DNA of 64,000 nt from Metallyticus violacea. Lineage: Eukaryota > Arthropoda > Insecta > Mantodea > Metallyticidae. The notes under the pieces were generated by a model that did not search any database, had not been told where the DNA came from, and worked only from the letters and a program-made list of their open reading frames with translations. Location: positions 6,885,001 through 6,949,000 of the forward strand of contig CM060833.1 in NCBI GenBank assembly GCA_030762175.1, read 5' to 3'. The position numbers and the translations under genes were made by a program. Position 1 is the stretch's first letter; the number at the start of each line of letters is the position of its first letter. This document shows, in pieces, positions 21,287 to 32,036 of the stretch.

Positions 21287-21407
21287 TACACGAAATTGCT
21301 GTTATTGTTTGTACATTTTCTGCAACCTTGAGAATAACTTCTATAACGTTCATAATTGCTGTTTGCAAACATTTGAATGTTAGGGGTAAAGGAACATACC
21401 TTGACAC

Positions 21408-21690
21408 TTAAGCCTCGGTGTTTATGCCTACCCTCCAATGGGGGCTATCCTGGGTGAAGGGATTGGGTGAGGGAAACACCGCACTTAGTAATAAGTTTCC
21501 AGATAGAACACCGCAACGCCTGAGGTGGACTCTCTCCTCCAAGGACTGAAGTTCCGCATCTAACCCAGAAACCTGGACATAAACTTTTCCAACGCGCAAA
21601 CCATGTCACACAGCTCCAGTTGAAACCCGAAAATGCCCAAGATGAGGATGGCCTGCCGCAAGGGGTTTGAATCCGGGACTAGATAACATT
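21408..21690. repeat. Unclassified structured segment, possible SINE
   Basis: A GC-richer block (21410-21670) ends in 'ggggtttgaatccgggac', a B-box-like element. It looks like a SINE body in either orientation, but no second copy is present in the window to define it. It carries ORFs on the minus strand that resemble nothing known. Confidence 0.35.
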
Positions 21691-22137
21691 TAATGTAGAA
21701 CCATGCTTTCAATAAAGTTTTAATCAACAAAGCGGTAACTATGCAATGCAAAATGAAAATAATAAAAAAAACCAAACTCCATTCTTTTCCCAACACTCTG
21801 GTGTTTTCTATCTGAATTATTGTAATGTTAAAAATTCCCAAATTTTGTGAATATCTCTCCCCCTCTTTTTAACTTAACACGGGGCTTCCACAATATGTCC
21901 TTACCGCTCGCAAGGGTTTTTACTTCTCGGCAGCTGGAGATGCCTGTACTCTGACACGACAATTTTGGTCTGTAAAGAACACACGCTATGAGTGATTAAC
22001 CCTTTGGTCACTGCTGAAAGAAACCATTCACAATAGCGCACACCTGCTTTTCATATACTTGTATGGTTTGAGTTTTAAATTTTTTTGTTACTGCGTTTGC
22101 AGAAGACACTGAAACCCCCACTTGTGCTTATTTCAGT
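21691..22137. other. Unannotated stretch
   Basis: No gene or repeat is recognised. A poly(T) run (22138-22161) joins it to the SINE-A on the right and is the tail of that element. Confidence 0.4.
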
Positions 22138-22427
22138 AGTTTTTTTTTTTTTTTTTTTTTTGAATAGTGTTTAACGCCCGTTTTTACTACTGTGGCACTC
22201 TACAGGCGGTGAACACTGATGATACATGAAATGAAATGATATATTGGGGAAGGATTTTTTAAAGGAAAGAAACGTTCCTAACCTAAGTTTAGGGTACCTC
22301 CCCGGCATTTGTCATTTATGATGACTGTGGAAAAAACCTTAGTCAGTGAGGACGTTCCTGGTGGAATGCGAACCCCAGATCTCCCGCTTACGAGTGCGCG
22401 CATTAACGACCTCGGCTACCCGTGACG
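22138..22427 (-). mobile_element. SINE-A with poly(A) tail, inserted in an IS630 relic
   Basis: A full SINE-A on the minus strand. Its A tail is the T run at 22138-22161, and its tRNA head (CACGGGTAGCCGAGGTCGTT) ends at 22427. It lies immediately downstream of the N-terminal fragment at 22428-22570 and truncates that reading frame. Confidence 0.88.
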
Positions 22428-22570
22428 TTATTGTCGTTCTGGAAAAAGGTAATTGCCTTGGAAATTTCCGAATAAATTCCTCACGAATGCAGCGGACTGG
22501 TTCGTATTTATAATAAAAGTTACACGTTGCTCTAAACACAGCTGTCTTGCCATCTTCACGAACTAATATA
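22428..22570 (-). mobile_element. IS630-type transposase, N-terminal fragment
   Basis: From an ATG near 22552 the minus strand reads MARQLCLEQRVTFI in one frame, then YYKYEPVRCIREEFIRKFP in another. This is the helix-turn-helix start (DUF4817-like) of IS630/Tc1-mariner transposases with one frameshift. The rest of the gene is not found beyond the SINE-A. Confidence 0.7.
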
Positions 22571-23700
22571 GACTGGTGACTGCTCGAAGTTCAAGGACAG
22601 ACAGGCGGTTGTAAGTGGGAAGCGGAGCCGGCTTTGACCGAGACTCAAAACCCGTGCGGTAAGGGTATATTCTGGAAGCCAGGTATATATTATATTTTCA
22701 ATCCGAAACAACTACAGTTTTTCCAGTAAAGTTTGGCTCTGTGGGTAATTTCCTGTAGACTGGCAGGGCGATTGAAACTGGCGTCTTTTGTTTTATAGTT
22801 CTTATTCATTACTTGCAATTCAGTCTGTAGGTAATTATGGAGTGTGTCAACCTGTCAAAAGGTCAGAAAACAACGTGGTTTGAAAATAGCAGCGAAAAAA
22901 AGGAAGGTGCAGAGTGACTAGTGGCATGGTTGTCATAGAAACAATGCGTCTTATTAAAACATTTGACGATCAGACTAAAACTAAAGTGTTAACCATTTCC
23001 ATGCATTCATTTTGAGTAGTGTGCGTAGGAAATAAATTAGGGAAAGAGAAGTTGCTACCCCCTACCCTTATATTTTTACTGTTTGTGTTTCACCGTTTTG
23101 CCTATCGTTCTTTGTTTTCAACTCGTTGCATGGTTTAAAAATCAAACAGGTGTTTGGTATTTTCCTTCACCTCCCCCTCTCCTCTGAATTTCACGCAGGA
23201 AGGAACAAAATGCTTCGGTGAGCTGATGAAGCAACAACAGCAAAGTGTTAGTAAAAAGTTATGTGACGTCATATTAGAGAAAACATGTTTGTACTTGTCC
23301 CCTTACCTTGAATTAGATTATGTCCATTCCTTAGTAATAAATTCGTATTTTTTAATGTACCAAGGGGATTATTGTTATTAAATACTTTATTATGCATTTG
23401 TCATTGTTCAAGTGCAATAATCGATCTCCCCGATTGCATTCGATCATTTATTTTATTAGTCCATTTGATCATTTATATACATTTGTTTATATTTTGTGAC
23501 AATAACGTTTTAATTATAAGCAAAAATTAGGATATTGTGTTAAAGAATTGTTTTAAAAGACAATAGAAAGAAAAGCTTTTAGTGACACTAGAACCTTACA
23601 AAATCCTAAACTGTGTTTGAAACAGGAAATGACAACTTTTTCAATATAATGGGTGAGGGTTCTTGCGCGGGACCGAGACTCAGAAAATCCGCAGCAATGA
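22571..23700. other. Unannotated stretch with one strong splice acceptor
   Basis: No repeat is recognised. A very good 3' splice site occurs at 23192 (pyrimidine tract from 23160, ending TTTCACGCAG). The sequence after it is open for more than 60 codons, but it lacks the hydrophobic residue expected after the C1 CENK and matches nothing I recognise. Confidence 0.35.
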
Positions 23701-24000
23701 TTGTCGGGTAATTTTTTTTAATTGTGTTTTAACACCCGTTTTTACTACTGAGGCACCACAGGCGATGAACACTGATGATACATGAAATGATATATTGAGA
23801 AAGGATTTTTTAAGGAAAGTAATGTTCTAGGCCGAAGTTTAGGGTACCTCCCCGGCATTTGCCAGTTATGAGCACTGAGGAAAACCTGGAATACATCTCA
23901 GTCAGGGAGAATGGTCCTGGCGGGATTCGAACCCCATACCTCCCGCTCACGAGTCCGCGCCTTAATAACCTGGGCCACCCGTGGCGTTATTGTTGGGTAA
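23701..24000 (-). mobile_element. SINE-A with target-site duplication
   Basis: A full SINE-A on the minus strand (about 23720-23987). It is flanked by near-identical 'ttgtcgggtaa' (23701-23711) and 'ttgttgggtaa' (23990-24000), a target-site duplication diagnostic of retroposition. Its 'gggattcgaacccc' B-box region and hairpin end are well preserved. Confidence 0.9.
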
Positions 24001-24960
24001 CACTTAAAGGACTTTTATTCACAATCTTTATTTTCCATACATTTGTGTCATCGGCTTATGAAATTAACCATCACCCTCTGCAGTTCCGTCTGAGAAATAG
24101 AAGAAATTTCTTCACGAACGTTATTTTTCAGTTCATCTAATGTGTGTGGTTTTCTCTTGTACACTTTTTTCTTTAATGCCCCCCAGAAATTAAAACGTAC
24201 AGGGCGTTAAATCGGGGTACCAATGAGCCACATGTTGTTAGTGATGATTCTATCGTCGAATATTTCATGAATTGCATGCAAGGAAACGTAGGCTGTATGT
24301 TCCTTTACAGAGTCCTGTAGGAAAGTCAGGGACCTAAGTTCCTTCACAGTTAATTTAAGGAAAAAGGGTTGCAAAATATTCTGTGCTCTCCTATCTCTGT
24401 TAATTGTTTCTTTAAAAAAATAGGGCGCATTACTCTCTCGCCGCTAATAGCGCACCGCACTCCTGTCTTTTGATCATGTAGGGAGGGGTTCCTCGTGAAG
24501 GTTTTTCTGAACTCCAATACTGGTCGTTTTGTGAATTAACATAACCGCTTAGAAAATTAGATTGGGGTCAATTTCTCCGTCATGCATACTGTTCAAGTTA
24601 CAAAATCTGCTGGATGCAGGGTCACCCGATTTAAGTTCTTGCACTAGGTTTTAACATCAGTAACCTTGTAGTCGTTCTAACAGAGAAATAGGAAATCCTC
24701 ACTTGCTAAGAAAGATGTCGAAGTGAATTTTTAAGCAACGTTTCTTTTATGAGTACCGTACGTGGCTGTGTACGCTTTTTATCAAGAATTATCCAAGTTT
24801 GACGAAACATATTTCAAATCTGTGAATCGAACTTGGATGGAAGTTTAACATCAGGGAACTTCTCTTGAAACAATTTCCGTACATCATGAGCTGATTCTGT
24901 ACGCACTTGCGAATCGTAAATAAATGTTCTATGGAATAGAATACCTGAATTGAGCCACAT
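24001..24960 (-). mobile_element. IS630-type transposon relic, nearly full length
   Basis: Read on the minus strand, the N-terminal helix-turn-helix comes first (about 24920-24770): YDSQVRTESAHDVRKLFQEK and FPDVKLPS. The C-terminal end lies at 24060-24190: WGALKKKVYKRKPHTLDEL then ISSISQTELQRVMVNF. The third catalytic region survives only as PDLTPCTF, with a frameshift and Thr in place of Asp. It belongs to the same superfamily as E1 but is a different family, as its sequence is clearly distinct from E1. Confidence 0.78.
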
Positions 24961-25380
24961 TAACGTAGCTAATACACTTTATTACACCTACACACTATCA
25001 CGTAACACGCAAGAACACTTTCGTATGTTCTTAAGAGTTAAACTTGTACTGAATTGCTGTTTCTTTATATGTTCCTATTCTCATTACTTTCGCGAATACT
25101 TCGCATATTTATAATTGAAATATATTAAAAATTGTACTAGTATTTGTAGTTACCAATATTTTTACACTCGTAGAGAAAGCTATACAAGTTATAAGTGCTC
25201 GCTAATACTAATATTCTGTAAAACAAAACTAAAATTTACTAATAAGTATGCAGTGGTAAAGTAAGGTGTAGCAGAAATCTTTGTGGAACAGAATGCTAAT
25301 AATATTTACCAATTATAAGTCCATACACTTGTAGTGTATTAAGAAACAAGGTCTTTACGATAGACGTAAGAATCTTGGCG
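24961..25380 (-). mobile_element. Piece of the 44-bp-TIR element, reverse orientation
   Basis: The block 25275-25350 ('ttgtggaacagaatgctaat', 'gtccatacacttgtag' and 'tgtatta') is the reverse complement of the left end of the element at 59565. The outermost bases of the terminal repeat are not preserved. The left limit is uncertain. Confidence 0.55.
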
Positions 25381-26029
25381 TCTGTATGTATATGGGTTAA
25401 AAAGAGAATATCGCTAATAGCAGTACACCTTGCGTTTGGTTACCGTTTGATGTGTGGGGGAACAAGTACGCCCAGTGTTGACACCTTAAAGTTCAGCCTC
25501 GGCTTTCAACTTTTTCAGCCGTAACCATAGCAAATGTTGCTTCCAAAAAGAGATACGAACTTTATCTATGCTGTTTTGTTTCCCCCAAGTACTCACACTT
25601 GTATAAAACAATTCTTGCATGCACTAGGATTAATTCTGCAAGCTGCACGTCAAAGCTTACAGGAAGAATGTCATAGTGGTGTCAACAGTGTCACGTGTAC
25701 TTTCTGAGAAGTGTGGCTGTCGAGCAAAACACTTTGCAGTTACTGTGCGCTGAATTTCCAAGAAAATGCCTTTATAACGTCATCATGATGTGTCAAACCC
25801 GTGCATTTGTTTGCCCTGGGGTTGTTGGGCACCACATTGGGCAGGAATCGGTTTGTGCATAAGGGCCGAAAGTCTGTCAGCCTTTATACACCGGAAAACA
25901 GTGAACCTTCTCATTGAAATTAAAGGTGTTAATATTTCCTTCGTTGGGGTGAGGAGACAAGTGTTTACTTTCTTCACAGAAAAGGTAGAAAGGGCGCGGT
26001 TCCATGTTAGGGCTGTAAAGAGGATGAAT
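25381..26029. other. Unannotated stretch
   Basis: No gene or repeat is recognised. Overlapping ORFs on both strands at 25790-26070 are unlike known proteins. Confidence 0.35.
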
Positions 26030-26590
26030 GGGAATTTATATAAAGTTTTTCTACTGGACCTATTCCACAAAGATGTCTGCTACAATTTTACTTTGCAACT
26101 ACACACAAGTATACGAGGTTGTTTTCAGAATTATTAGTAATGCATTTGGTAACTTTTATAAATTTTTCTACATGTGTAGGAATATTGGTAACCTCAAATA
26201 CTCGCGCAACTTTCAATAATTTTAGGAATTAGTTGACGTAGATATACGGAGTACTAGCGCAAGTGATGATGACAGTAGGAATATGTATAAACAAAGAAAA
26301 GGTCATTATTTAAGTATAATGAAAGTTCGTTAAAGTACAATTAAAACATGTCTGATGAAAGATATTGACGTTGCCTGTTTCAAATGCATATTTCAGACCA
26401 GCGTCTTTGTTTGTTCTTTAAAGTCCTTGCTCAATGCCGCGAAAATAAAATCTTTGCATCTTTCATTCTCTTTTAAAATAGCCTCATTTACACAATTTCC
26501 CCAAATTTATGCATATAATGAAAATTTACATAAATATAAATGTTCAACCGAATTAATAAAATAAATAACGGCAGCCTGGAAGCTCAAATC
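26030..26590 (+). mobile_element. Piece of the 44-bp-TIR element, forward orientation
   Basis: Homologous in order and orientation to 59680-60180: 'tataaatttttctacatgtg' with 'taggaatattgg', 'caaatactcgcgcaac', 'gtaggaatatgtataaa', 'atttcagaccagcgtct' and 'ttcattctcttttaaaata'. Terminal repeats are missing. Together with 24961-25380 it may be a rearranged copy. Confidence 0.7.
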
Positions 26591-26601
26591 TTCCAGGTGG
26601 T

Positions 26602-26886
26602 GGTCGGTCGTGGTGGTATAGTGGTAAACCACACTTGCAAGATCGCGGGTTCAAACCCTACCAGGATTGATGGATTTTTTGGGACGTAAAAATCCTAAGT
26701 ATGGCTTCCTTCGGAAGGGAAGTAAAGCCGTGGGTCCCGTGTCGTACATTTACGGGCACGATAAAGAGCCTCAAGCCTGAAAGAGAGACCTCTAAGCAAA
26801 ATTTGTCGGCCGTTTCATGCCCTGATTTGAATGGGACGCTGATGACCTGAGATGTTAAAGAGCGTCCGTAAATAAAACAAACCAAA
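26602..26886 (+). mobile_element. SINE-B with target-site duplication
   Basis: A full-length SINE-B. Head: GGTCGGTCGTGGTGGTATAG. B-box: GGGTTCAAACCC (26648-26659). The core and the 3' hairpin GGACGCT...AGCGTCC with GTAAATAAA are complete. It is flanked by AATCTTCCA at 26587-26595 and 26887-26895. Confidence 0.9.
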
Positions 26887-26929
26887 CAATCTTCCATCTT
26901 TCGATGATTGAAATTATAGATCTATATGG

Positions 26930-28115
26930 GACCGCCTTGTCAAAGCAAACTATTAGGTTTGAATATTGATAAATGTATGGTTTTATTTCTGAGAAAAGAT
27001 ACAAGACTTAGAAGCTCACTACCAAAGTTTTGGGATGAGGAAAAGTCAATGTTTACCCACTTAAAAGAAATGTGGCAGATGGTAGCCCCTTCCCTTACGA
27101 GTAAAACGGTACCAAGTGACATCCTGTCCACTCCCGCATTGCAGAGTGTGAGGGTAAACAATACCTCTTGTGCACAGTCAGCCAGTCGTTACGATGGAGT
27201 TAGAGAGAGTGTATTTTCGCGTTATGATTCTTTATGATGGCAAGAGTGATTTAAACGAGTTTCAAAGCCCTTGAGCGCTTGCAAGAGACTTTTGGAAACC
27301 TTGTTCCATCTAGAGCAACAGTTTTCCGCTGATTTGGGAAATTTAAAAGGGGCCAAATCTCACTGCAAGATGAAGAGAGAAGTGGGTCTCGAGCAACTGC
27401 AGTGGGTGAATAAAACTGTCGCGGTGGAAATAATTGTACGCGAAAACAATTGCGTAACATTTAAGGACTTCGAGGCAGCCACCCAGATTGGATCGCCAGT
27501 ATTTTCAAAAAATCTTCGTGTCAGGAAGATTTCCTCCGGTTGTGTACCCCACAATTTGACAGACACAAAGTCACTTGTATCGAATGGTGTGAAGAAATGT
27601 TGCAGGTAGTTCAAATGTGTTTCTGATGACATCACGGGTGATGAAGCATGGATTTGTCAGTTTTATCCGGGACCAAACGACAGCCGACAGTTTGGATCTT
27701 TCCAGATGACGATCCACCAACGAAAGTGAAGAAGGGCCGAAGTGTTGGGAAGAAAACGCTGACCGCAAAGGACGGTTCTGCTCAGTGATACACCACAGTC
27801 TGTCTGACGAGCTCCGAGAACGCCGTCCAAGACAGGACTGAGGGGGGTCCTACTTCACCACATCACCATCCAGTTCCTGGAGTCCACAAAGGTCAGACTC
27901 ATGACTCATCCTCCCTACAGTCCTGACCTCTAGCTCCATGAGATTATTTTCTCTTCTGAATGGTCAAAATTCGCATGCGAACAAAGCAAATTTTCCATCA
28001 CTGAAGAGACTGTGGCTGCAAATGAAAATTAACTTTACACCCTTGAGGAAAATGAGAAAGTGTATAGTGTGTGGTGGAGAGTGCTTTGAAAAGCTGCAAC
28101 AGTCACTCCCAATAT
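26930..28115 (+). mobile_element. mariner transposase relic
   Basis: A decayed DD34D-type transposase on the plus strand. In order there are VRKISSGCVPHNLT (about 27519-27560, the linker before the core), ITGDEAWICQF with the first Asp (about 27630), PDDDPPTKVKKGRSVGKK (27702-27755) and a remnant of the third-Asp block (about 27900-27960, 'ccctacagtcctgacctctagctcc') that contains a stop. At least three frame changes are needed, and terminal repeats are not identified. The reading from 26930 to 27240 is open but only doubtfully part of the element. Confidence 0.75.
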
Positions 28116-28850
28116 GACGTGTCTTAAATGACAATAATCCGGTGTGCACACTAAAAAATGAGTAAATGTAATCTAACTCAAGAAACGGCAAACAGCGACA
28201 CTTGTAATGTACTAAAACATGCTTTTGTTAAGTTAAGCATGGCCTTGGCGCTGTGGGCAGAGGTATTTTCATGCTGCAGTCTGGTTTGGTTTCATTTTTA
28301 TTATCAAGGTTTATGTTGTGAACATTACACGTGTATTGCAAAGCAGGTCACGCGTATCCACTGGAGCGATTGAACAAACGATAATGCCTTCACGTTATCT
28401 CACAAAGTACGTTTTCCTAGGGTGTAAATGGTGTTATTTGCGCTGTAAACTTTAAAATAATGTCAAAGGACTTTAGATTTCACGAAAAAATTATATATTT
28501 TTACCCCATAAAAACACCCGATTTCATTTAAAAATCTACCACCGCCGTGCTGCCCTTTGTTCAAGTTGGATATATCTTCCAGAGCTCTTTCGAAACAGCA
28601 ACGAAATAAAATATTTATTTACCTTGGCAGGAGTTAACACCATGGGACCTTTTCTTCCACTCTACCAGGTAGATAACACAGCGAAATACAGAGAGAAGAA
28701 TATACGGGGGCGGATTAATAAGTTTGCTCAATCTGAACGAAATATGGTCAAGACTGTTGGTAAGCGTGAGTCTTGTAACAGTTTTGTTCAAATTTTCAAA
28801 CAGTTACAACACACAGTTCTTCGTTGACAGCTGTCTTAAGTAATCGGTGT
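28116..28850. other. Unannotated stretch
   Basis: No gene or repeat is recognised. Confidence 0.4.
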
Positions 28851-29300
28851 AGCAGTTTCGTAGAAATGGAATAAAGTTTGATATCGTGGAGTGATAAAAC
28901 ATTTTTATCTAAAAAAGTTGACAGTGACCCAGATGAACTGGGCTGAAGGAAGTTCATGGGGAACTCTATGCACATTCCGGAGGCCCGATTGAGGTTTCTT
29001 CTGAAGAAAAAGTCGATAGAATGCCTGGTATCGTGATATCGCATTTAGAATTGTGAGATTACTGAGATGGTAGGCATCTCATGTAAACAGTACATGAAGT
29101 TCTGCATGTGAAGAAACCGAGTGCCGCGTTTGTTGACTCCAGGCCAAAAATGCTCGAGGAAGACATTTCAAAATTGTGTTTGGAAAATTTGCTGCATAAC
29201 CCGAATGACTTGTGGCATCCTTTTGTAACTTTAGACGAAACTCTGATCCACTACACAACCTGGAGACAAAACGGCAGTCAAATTATTTTCATAATCCTTA
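28851..29300 (+). mobile_element. mariner transposase relic, first half
   Basis: Plus-strand frames show an ITEMVGISCKQYMKF-like helix-turn-helix (about 29057-29103), RVPRLLTPGQKC (29118-29155) and FVTLDETLIHYTTW (29223-29264), which carries the first catalytic Asp. Homology stops soon after, so the catalytic core is truncated. It is a different lineage from the elements at 31.9 and 61.4 kb. Confidence 0.75.
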
Positions 29301-29568
29301 AATAATCGTATACATTTTGAGACACTTTCCGATGGGGGCGCCCAGGGATGTTCTTTCAACAGCGACGGTGTACGGATAGCATCTGGCTGAAGTAACGGTG
29401 AATTATATACGAAGTATGGCATACCACATGACTTGTATATTTACGAATTATTGTAAACAGTTTACTCGGGTCCGAGAAATTTATGAATGTCCAGTCTCTG
29501 AAACCAGAGAGAGACGCGTGAATGAAAACACTCCTGTAATAACCTGAGTGCAACTCGAAGTTTTGGTT

Positions 29569-29569
<1 letters not shown>

Positions 29570-29601
<32 letters not shown>
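29570..29601 (+). repeat. (AAT)n microsatellite
   Basis: About ten perfect AAT repeats. Confidence 0.95.
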
Positions 29602-29604
<3 letters not shown>

Positions 29605-30344
29605 GTTTTGTGCATTTCAAAAATCATTCCAGGATTGATGGATAAGTCAGTACAAGCCCATAAGATTGTAAAATAGCAGTGGATTTTTTTCATCGTTACC
29701 TTGGCAAAGTGGCGATTGTTGCGGGATGGTGTGCATATTTTTGTCTTACTCTGCGTTCGAGAGCCATTTTAGAGAATTCCGAAGGATTGTATGCATGTGT
29801 GTCCGTTATCGCTCTATCGGTCGCAATTTTTGCTTTTTTCGCAACGAAACTCGGCACATAGCCATCAATTAAACAAACGAATCGTCGAGTTCTTTAAACA
29901 GCAAAATTGGACCATTGGAGATGGGGGTTAACCTAAAGCAATTTTTTTAAAAAAAAAAAGTATTAAAATAGATCTAGCGTCTGCAAATTTTGTTTTTTCT
30001 CAACGAAATTCTTAATGTTTCTTTAAAGTAAATTTATAAAAGTAGTTTTTTTTAAAAAATCAGGGCAATCGAGTCATTAGAAACGGAAGAATTTTTAAAA
30101 ATCGCTCTAGCGGCCGCAATTTATTTTTTTTTTAAAAGGAAACTCCGTATATACCATTGAAATAAAACATAAAAATAGTTTCTGAAAATCAGTGGAATCA
30201 GATTATTAGGAGTGGCGGTATACCTGAAACCCAACATTTGAAAATTACGCTAGCGGCACCATTTTCGCAATGAAAATTCGGTATTTACCATTAAATAAAA
30301 CAAGAAAAAATTAGTTTTTGAAAATTAGGGAAAGCGGGCGATTA

Positions 30345-30630
30345 GGTTTGTTGATTTATTTACGGACGCTCTTTAACATCTCAAGGTCATCAGCGTTCAG
30401 GGCGTGAAACGGCCTACGAATTTTGCTCAGAAGCCTCTTCTATCAGGCTTGAGGTTCTTTTACGTGCTGTAAATCTACGACATGGGACCTACGGCGCTAC
30501 TTCCCTTCCGAAGGAAGCCATACTTAAGATTTTTACGCCCGAAAAAAAATCATCGAGCCCGGCCGGGTTTGAAACCACGATCTTGGGTTTAAGAGGCAAG
30601 TACGGTTACCACTACACCACCAGGACCGAC
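30345..30630 (-). mobile_element. SINE-B inside the foldback-type element
   Basis: A full SINE-B on the minus strand, with the hairpin end at 30358-30395 and the tRNA head ending at 30630 (reverse complement of 'caccaccaggaccgac'). It is flanked by 'gggcgattagg' (30336-30346) and 'ggggcaattagg' (30631-30642). Confidence 0.9.
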
Positions 30631-30645
30631 GGGGCAATTAGGAAT

Positions 30646-30914
30646 GAATGAATGAATAGTGTTTAACGCCCGTTTTTTGCTACAGAGGCACCACAGGCGA
30701 TGGCCACTGATGATACATGAAATGAATTGATATATTGAGAAATGATTTATTTTTAAAGAAGGAAACTTTCCAGGCCTAAGTTTAAGGTGCCTCCCCGGCA
30801 TTTGCCAGTTATGAGGATTGAGGAAAACCTGTCAGGGAGGACGGTCCTGGCAGGATTCGAACCCAGACCTCCCGCTCACGAGTCCGCGCCTTAACGACCT
30901 CGACCACCCGTGGC
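30646..30914 (-). mobile_element. SINE-A inside the foldback-type element
   Basis: A complete SINE-A on the minus strand, beginning with 'gaatagtgtttaacgcccg' and ending with the tRNA head 'gacctcgaccacccgtggcg'. The flanks 'ggggcaattagga' and 'gggggctattagga' match each other and the target of the neighbouring SINE-B. Confidence 0.9.
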
Positions 30915-31157
30915 GCTAGGGGGCTATTAGGAGTAGGGGTATACTTGAAAACCGAAATTTAAAAAGTACGTCACGCAGGAGCTGCGGAAACTAAGCGAAT
31001 TCCACGCCGGTTGAATAACTTTTAATAAAAATGAATATAAAATCCAAATTACGTCCTTATTAATTAATGAAAAACGGCATTGCTGTGTGGTATTAGGGGA
31101 ACAAAATTAGAATTTGGGCAATCTATAAATATTACAAAAGAGAAGTCACATTTTTAA

Positions 31158-31220
<63 letters not shown>
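31158..31220 (+). repeat. (ATT)n microsatellite
   Basis: About 20 ATT repeats in the centre of the foldback-type element. The corresponding place in the copy at 54461 has only a short 'ataataataatta' stretch, so it expanded after the copies separated. Confidence 0.95.
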
Positions 31221-31480
31221 GAAATTAATCCACAAAAGCTAATGGTGTACTATTAATTAAATTAAATATATGACCACTGATAGACAAAGCTATACTGTGT
31301 GAGTATTTTTAAACATTTTTAAATGTAACCATGTTTATGAACTGAGCCCTTGATATCATCTTTACATTCACTAAAATAGAGAGAAATAACAGAAAGTTTC
31401 GAGTTACATGGTGTATTTAAGATGATGTTCATATGTTTCAATAAAACAAAAACATGTTACTATTTAAAAACAAACAATGC

Positions 31481-31943
31481 AGGCAACCACCTCCATTTAA
31501 CATAATATCGAAAATTAAATAGCTATAAGAATATATTGTATGGTTTTATAACCTAAAAATCGGATTCTATTAGTAAGCAATGGCTCACTAGGAACAGAAT
31601 TCGTTGAAGCGAATGGTTTTGCAGTAAAACACTGTACATGCTTCCTTATTGTTTCAATGCAGCCTGTCAATCATTAGATAACATGTAAAAGCGCTGGTTT
31701 TTGTTTGATATCGTATCTGCACAGAACTAAGTCGATGCCTGCCAAGCGTGGAATTTAACTGCTAAACTTTCTATTTAGACTGAAAAATCCCTCATTTTAG
31801 CCTACTTTCTTTGATGTTTTAAGCCCCAAATTAAATATTATGAATAATATGGCGGTGACTTAGGGGGTAATGCCTGGGGCTTAAATCGTTCCATCTCGAT
31901 GTGTGTGTCAGCACCTTTCTGAGTTTGTTATGTCTTCAAGATG
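31481..31943. other. Unannotated stretch
   Basis: AT-rich sequence with no gene or repeat recognised. Confidence 0.4.
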
Positions 31944-31945
31944 TA

Positions 31946-31997
31946 CGATGGTAGGTCCATAAGTTTCCGGCCTAACCATTTTCTAGGTATGATAAAG

Positions 31998-32036
<39 letters not shown>

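Larger units (their letters stand above)
29795..31480 (+). mobile_element. Foldback-type element, copy 2 (left arm plus centre), with two SINE insertions
   Basis: Tandem subunits of the same type as 14742-15465 run in plus orientation from 29795 to about 30975, interrupted by a SINE-B and a SINE-A. At 30976 ('aagtacgtcacgcagg') the sequence changes to a centre shared with 54461-54860 in the SAME orientation ('ggaaactaagc', 'attaattaatgaaa', 'ggggaacaaaattagaat', 'aactgagcccttgatatc'). In the copy at 54461 the arm attached to this centre is inverted, which implies that the full element has inverted arms. The right arm is missing after 31480. Confidence 0.72.

Noticed and set aside
20985..21383. 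132-codon ORF on the plus strand
   Set aside because: It is the translation of a SINE-A and its flanks.
27360..27635. 91-codon ORF on the minus strand
   Set aside because: It is a shadow of the plus-strand mariner relic, which has recognisable motifs.
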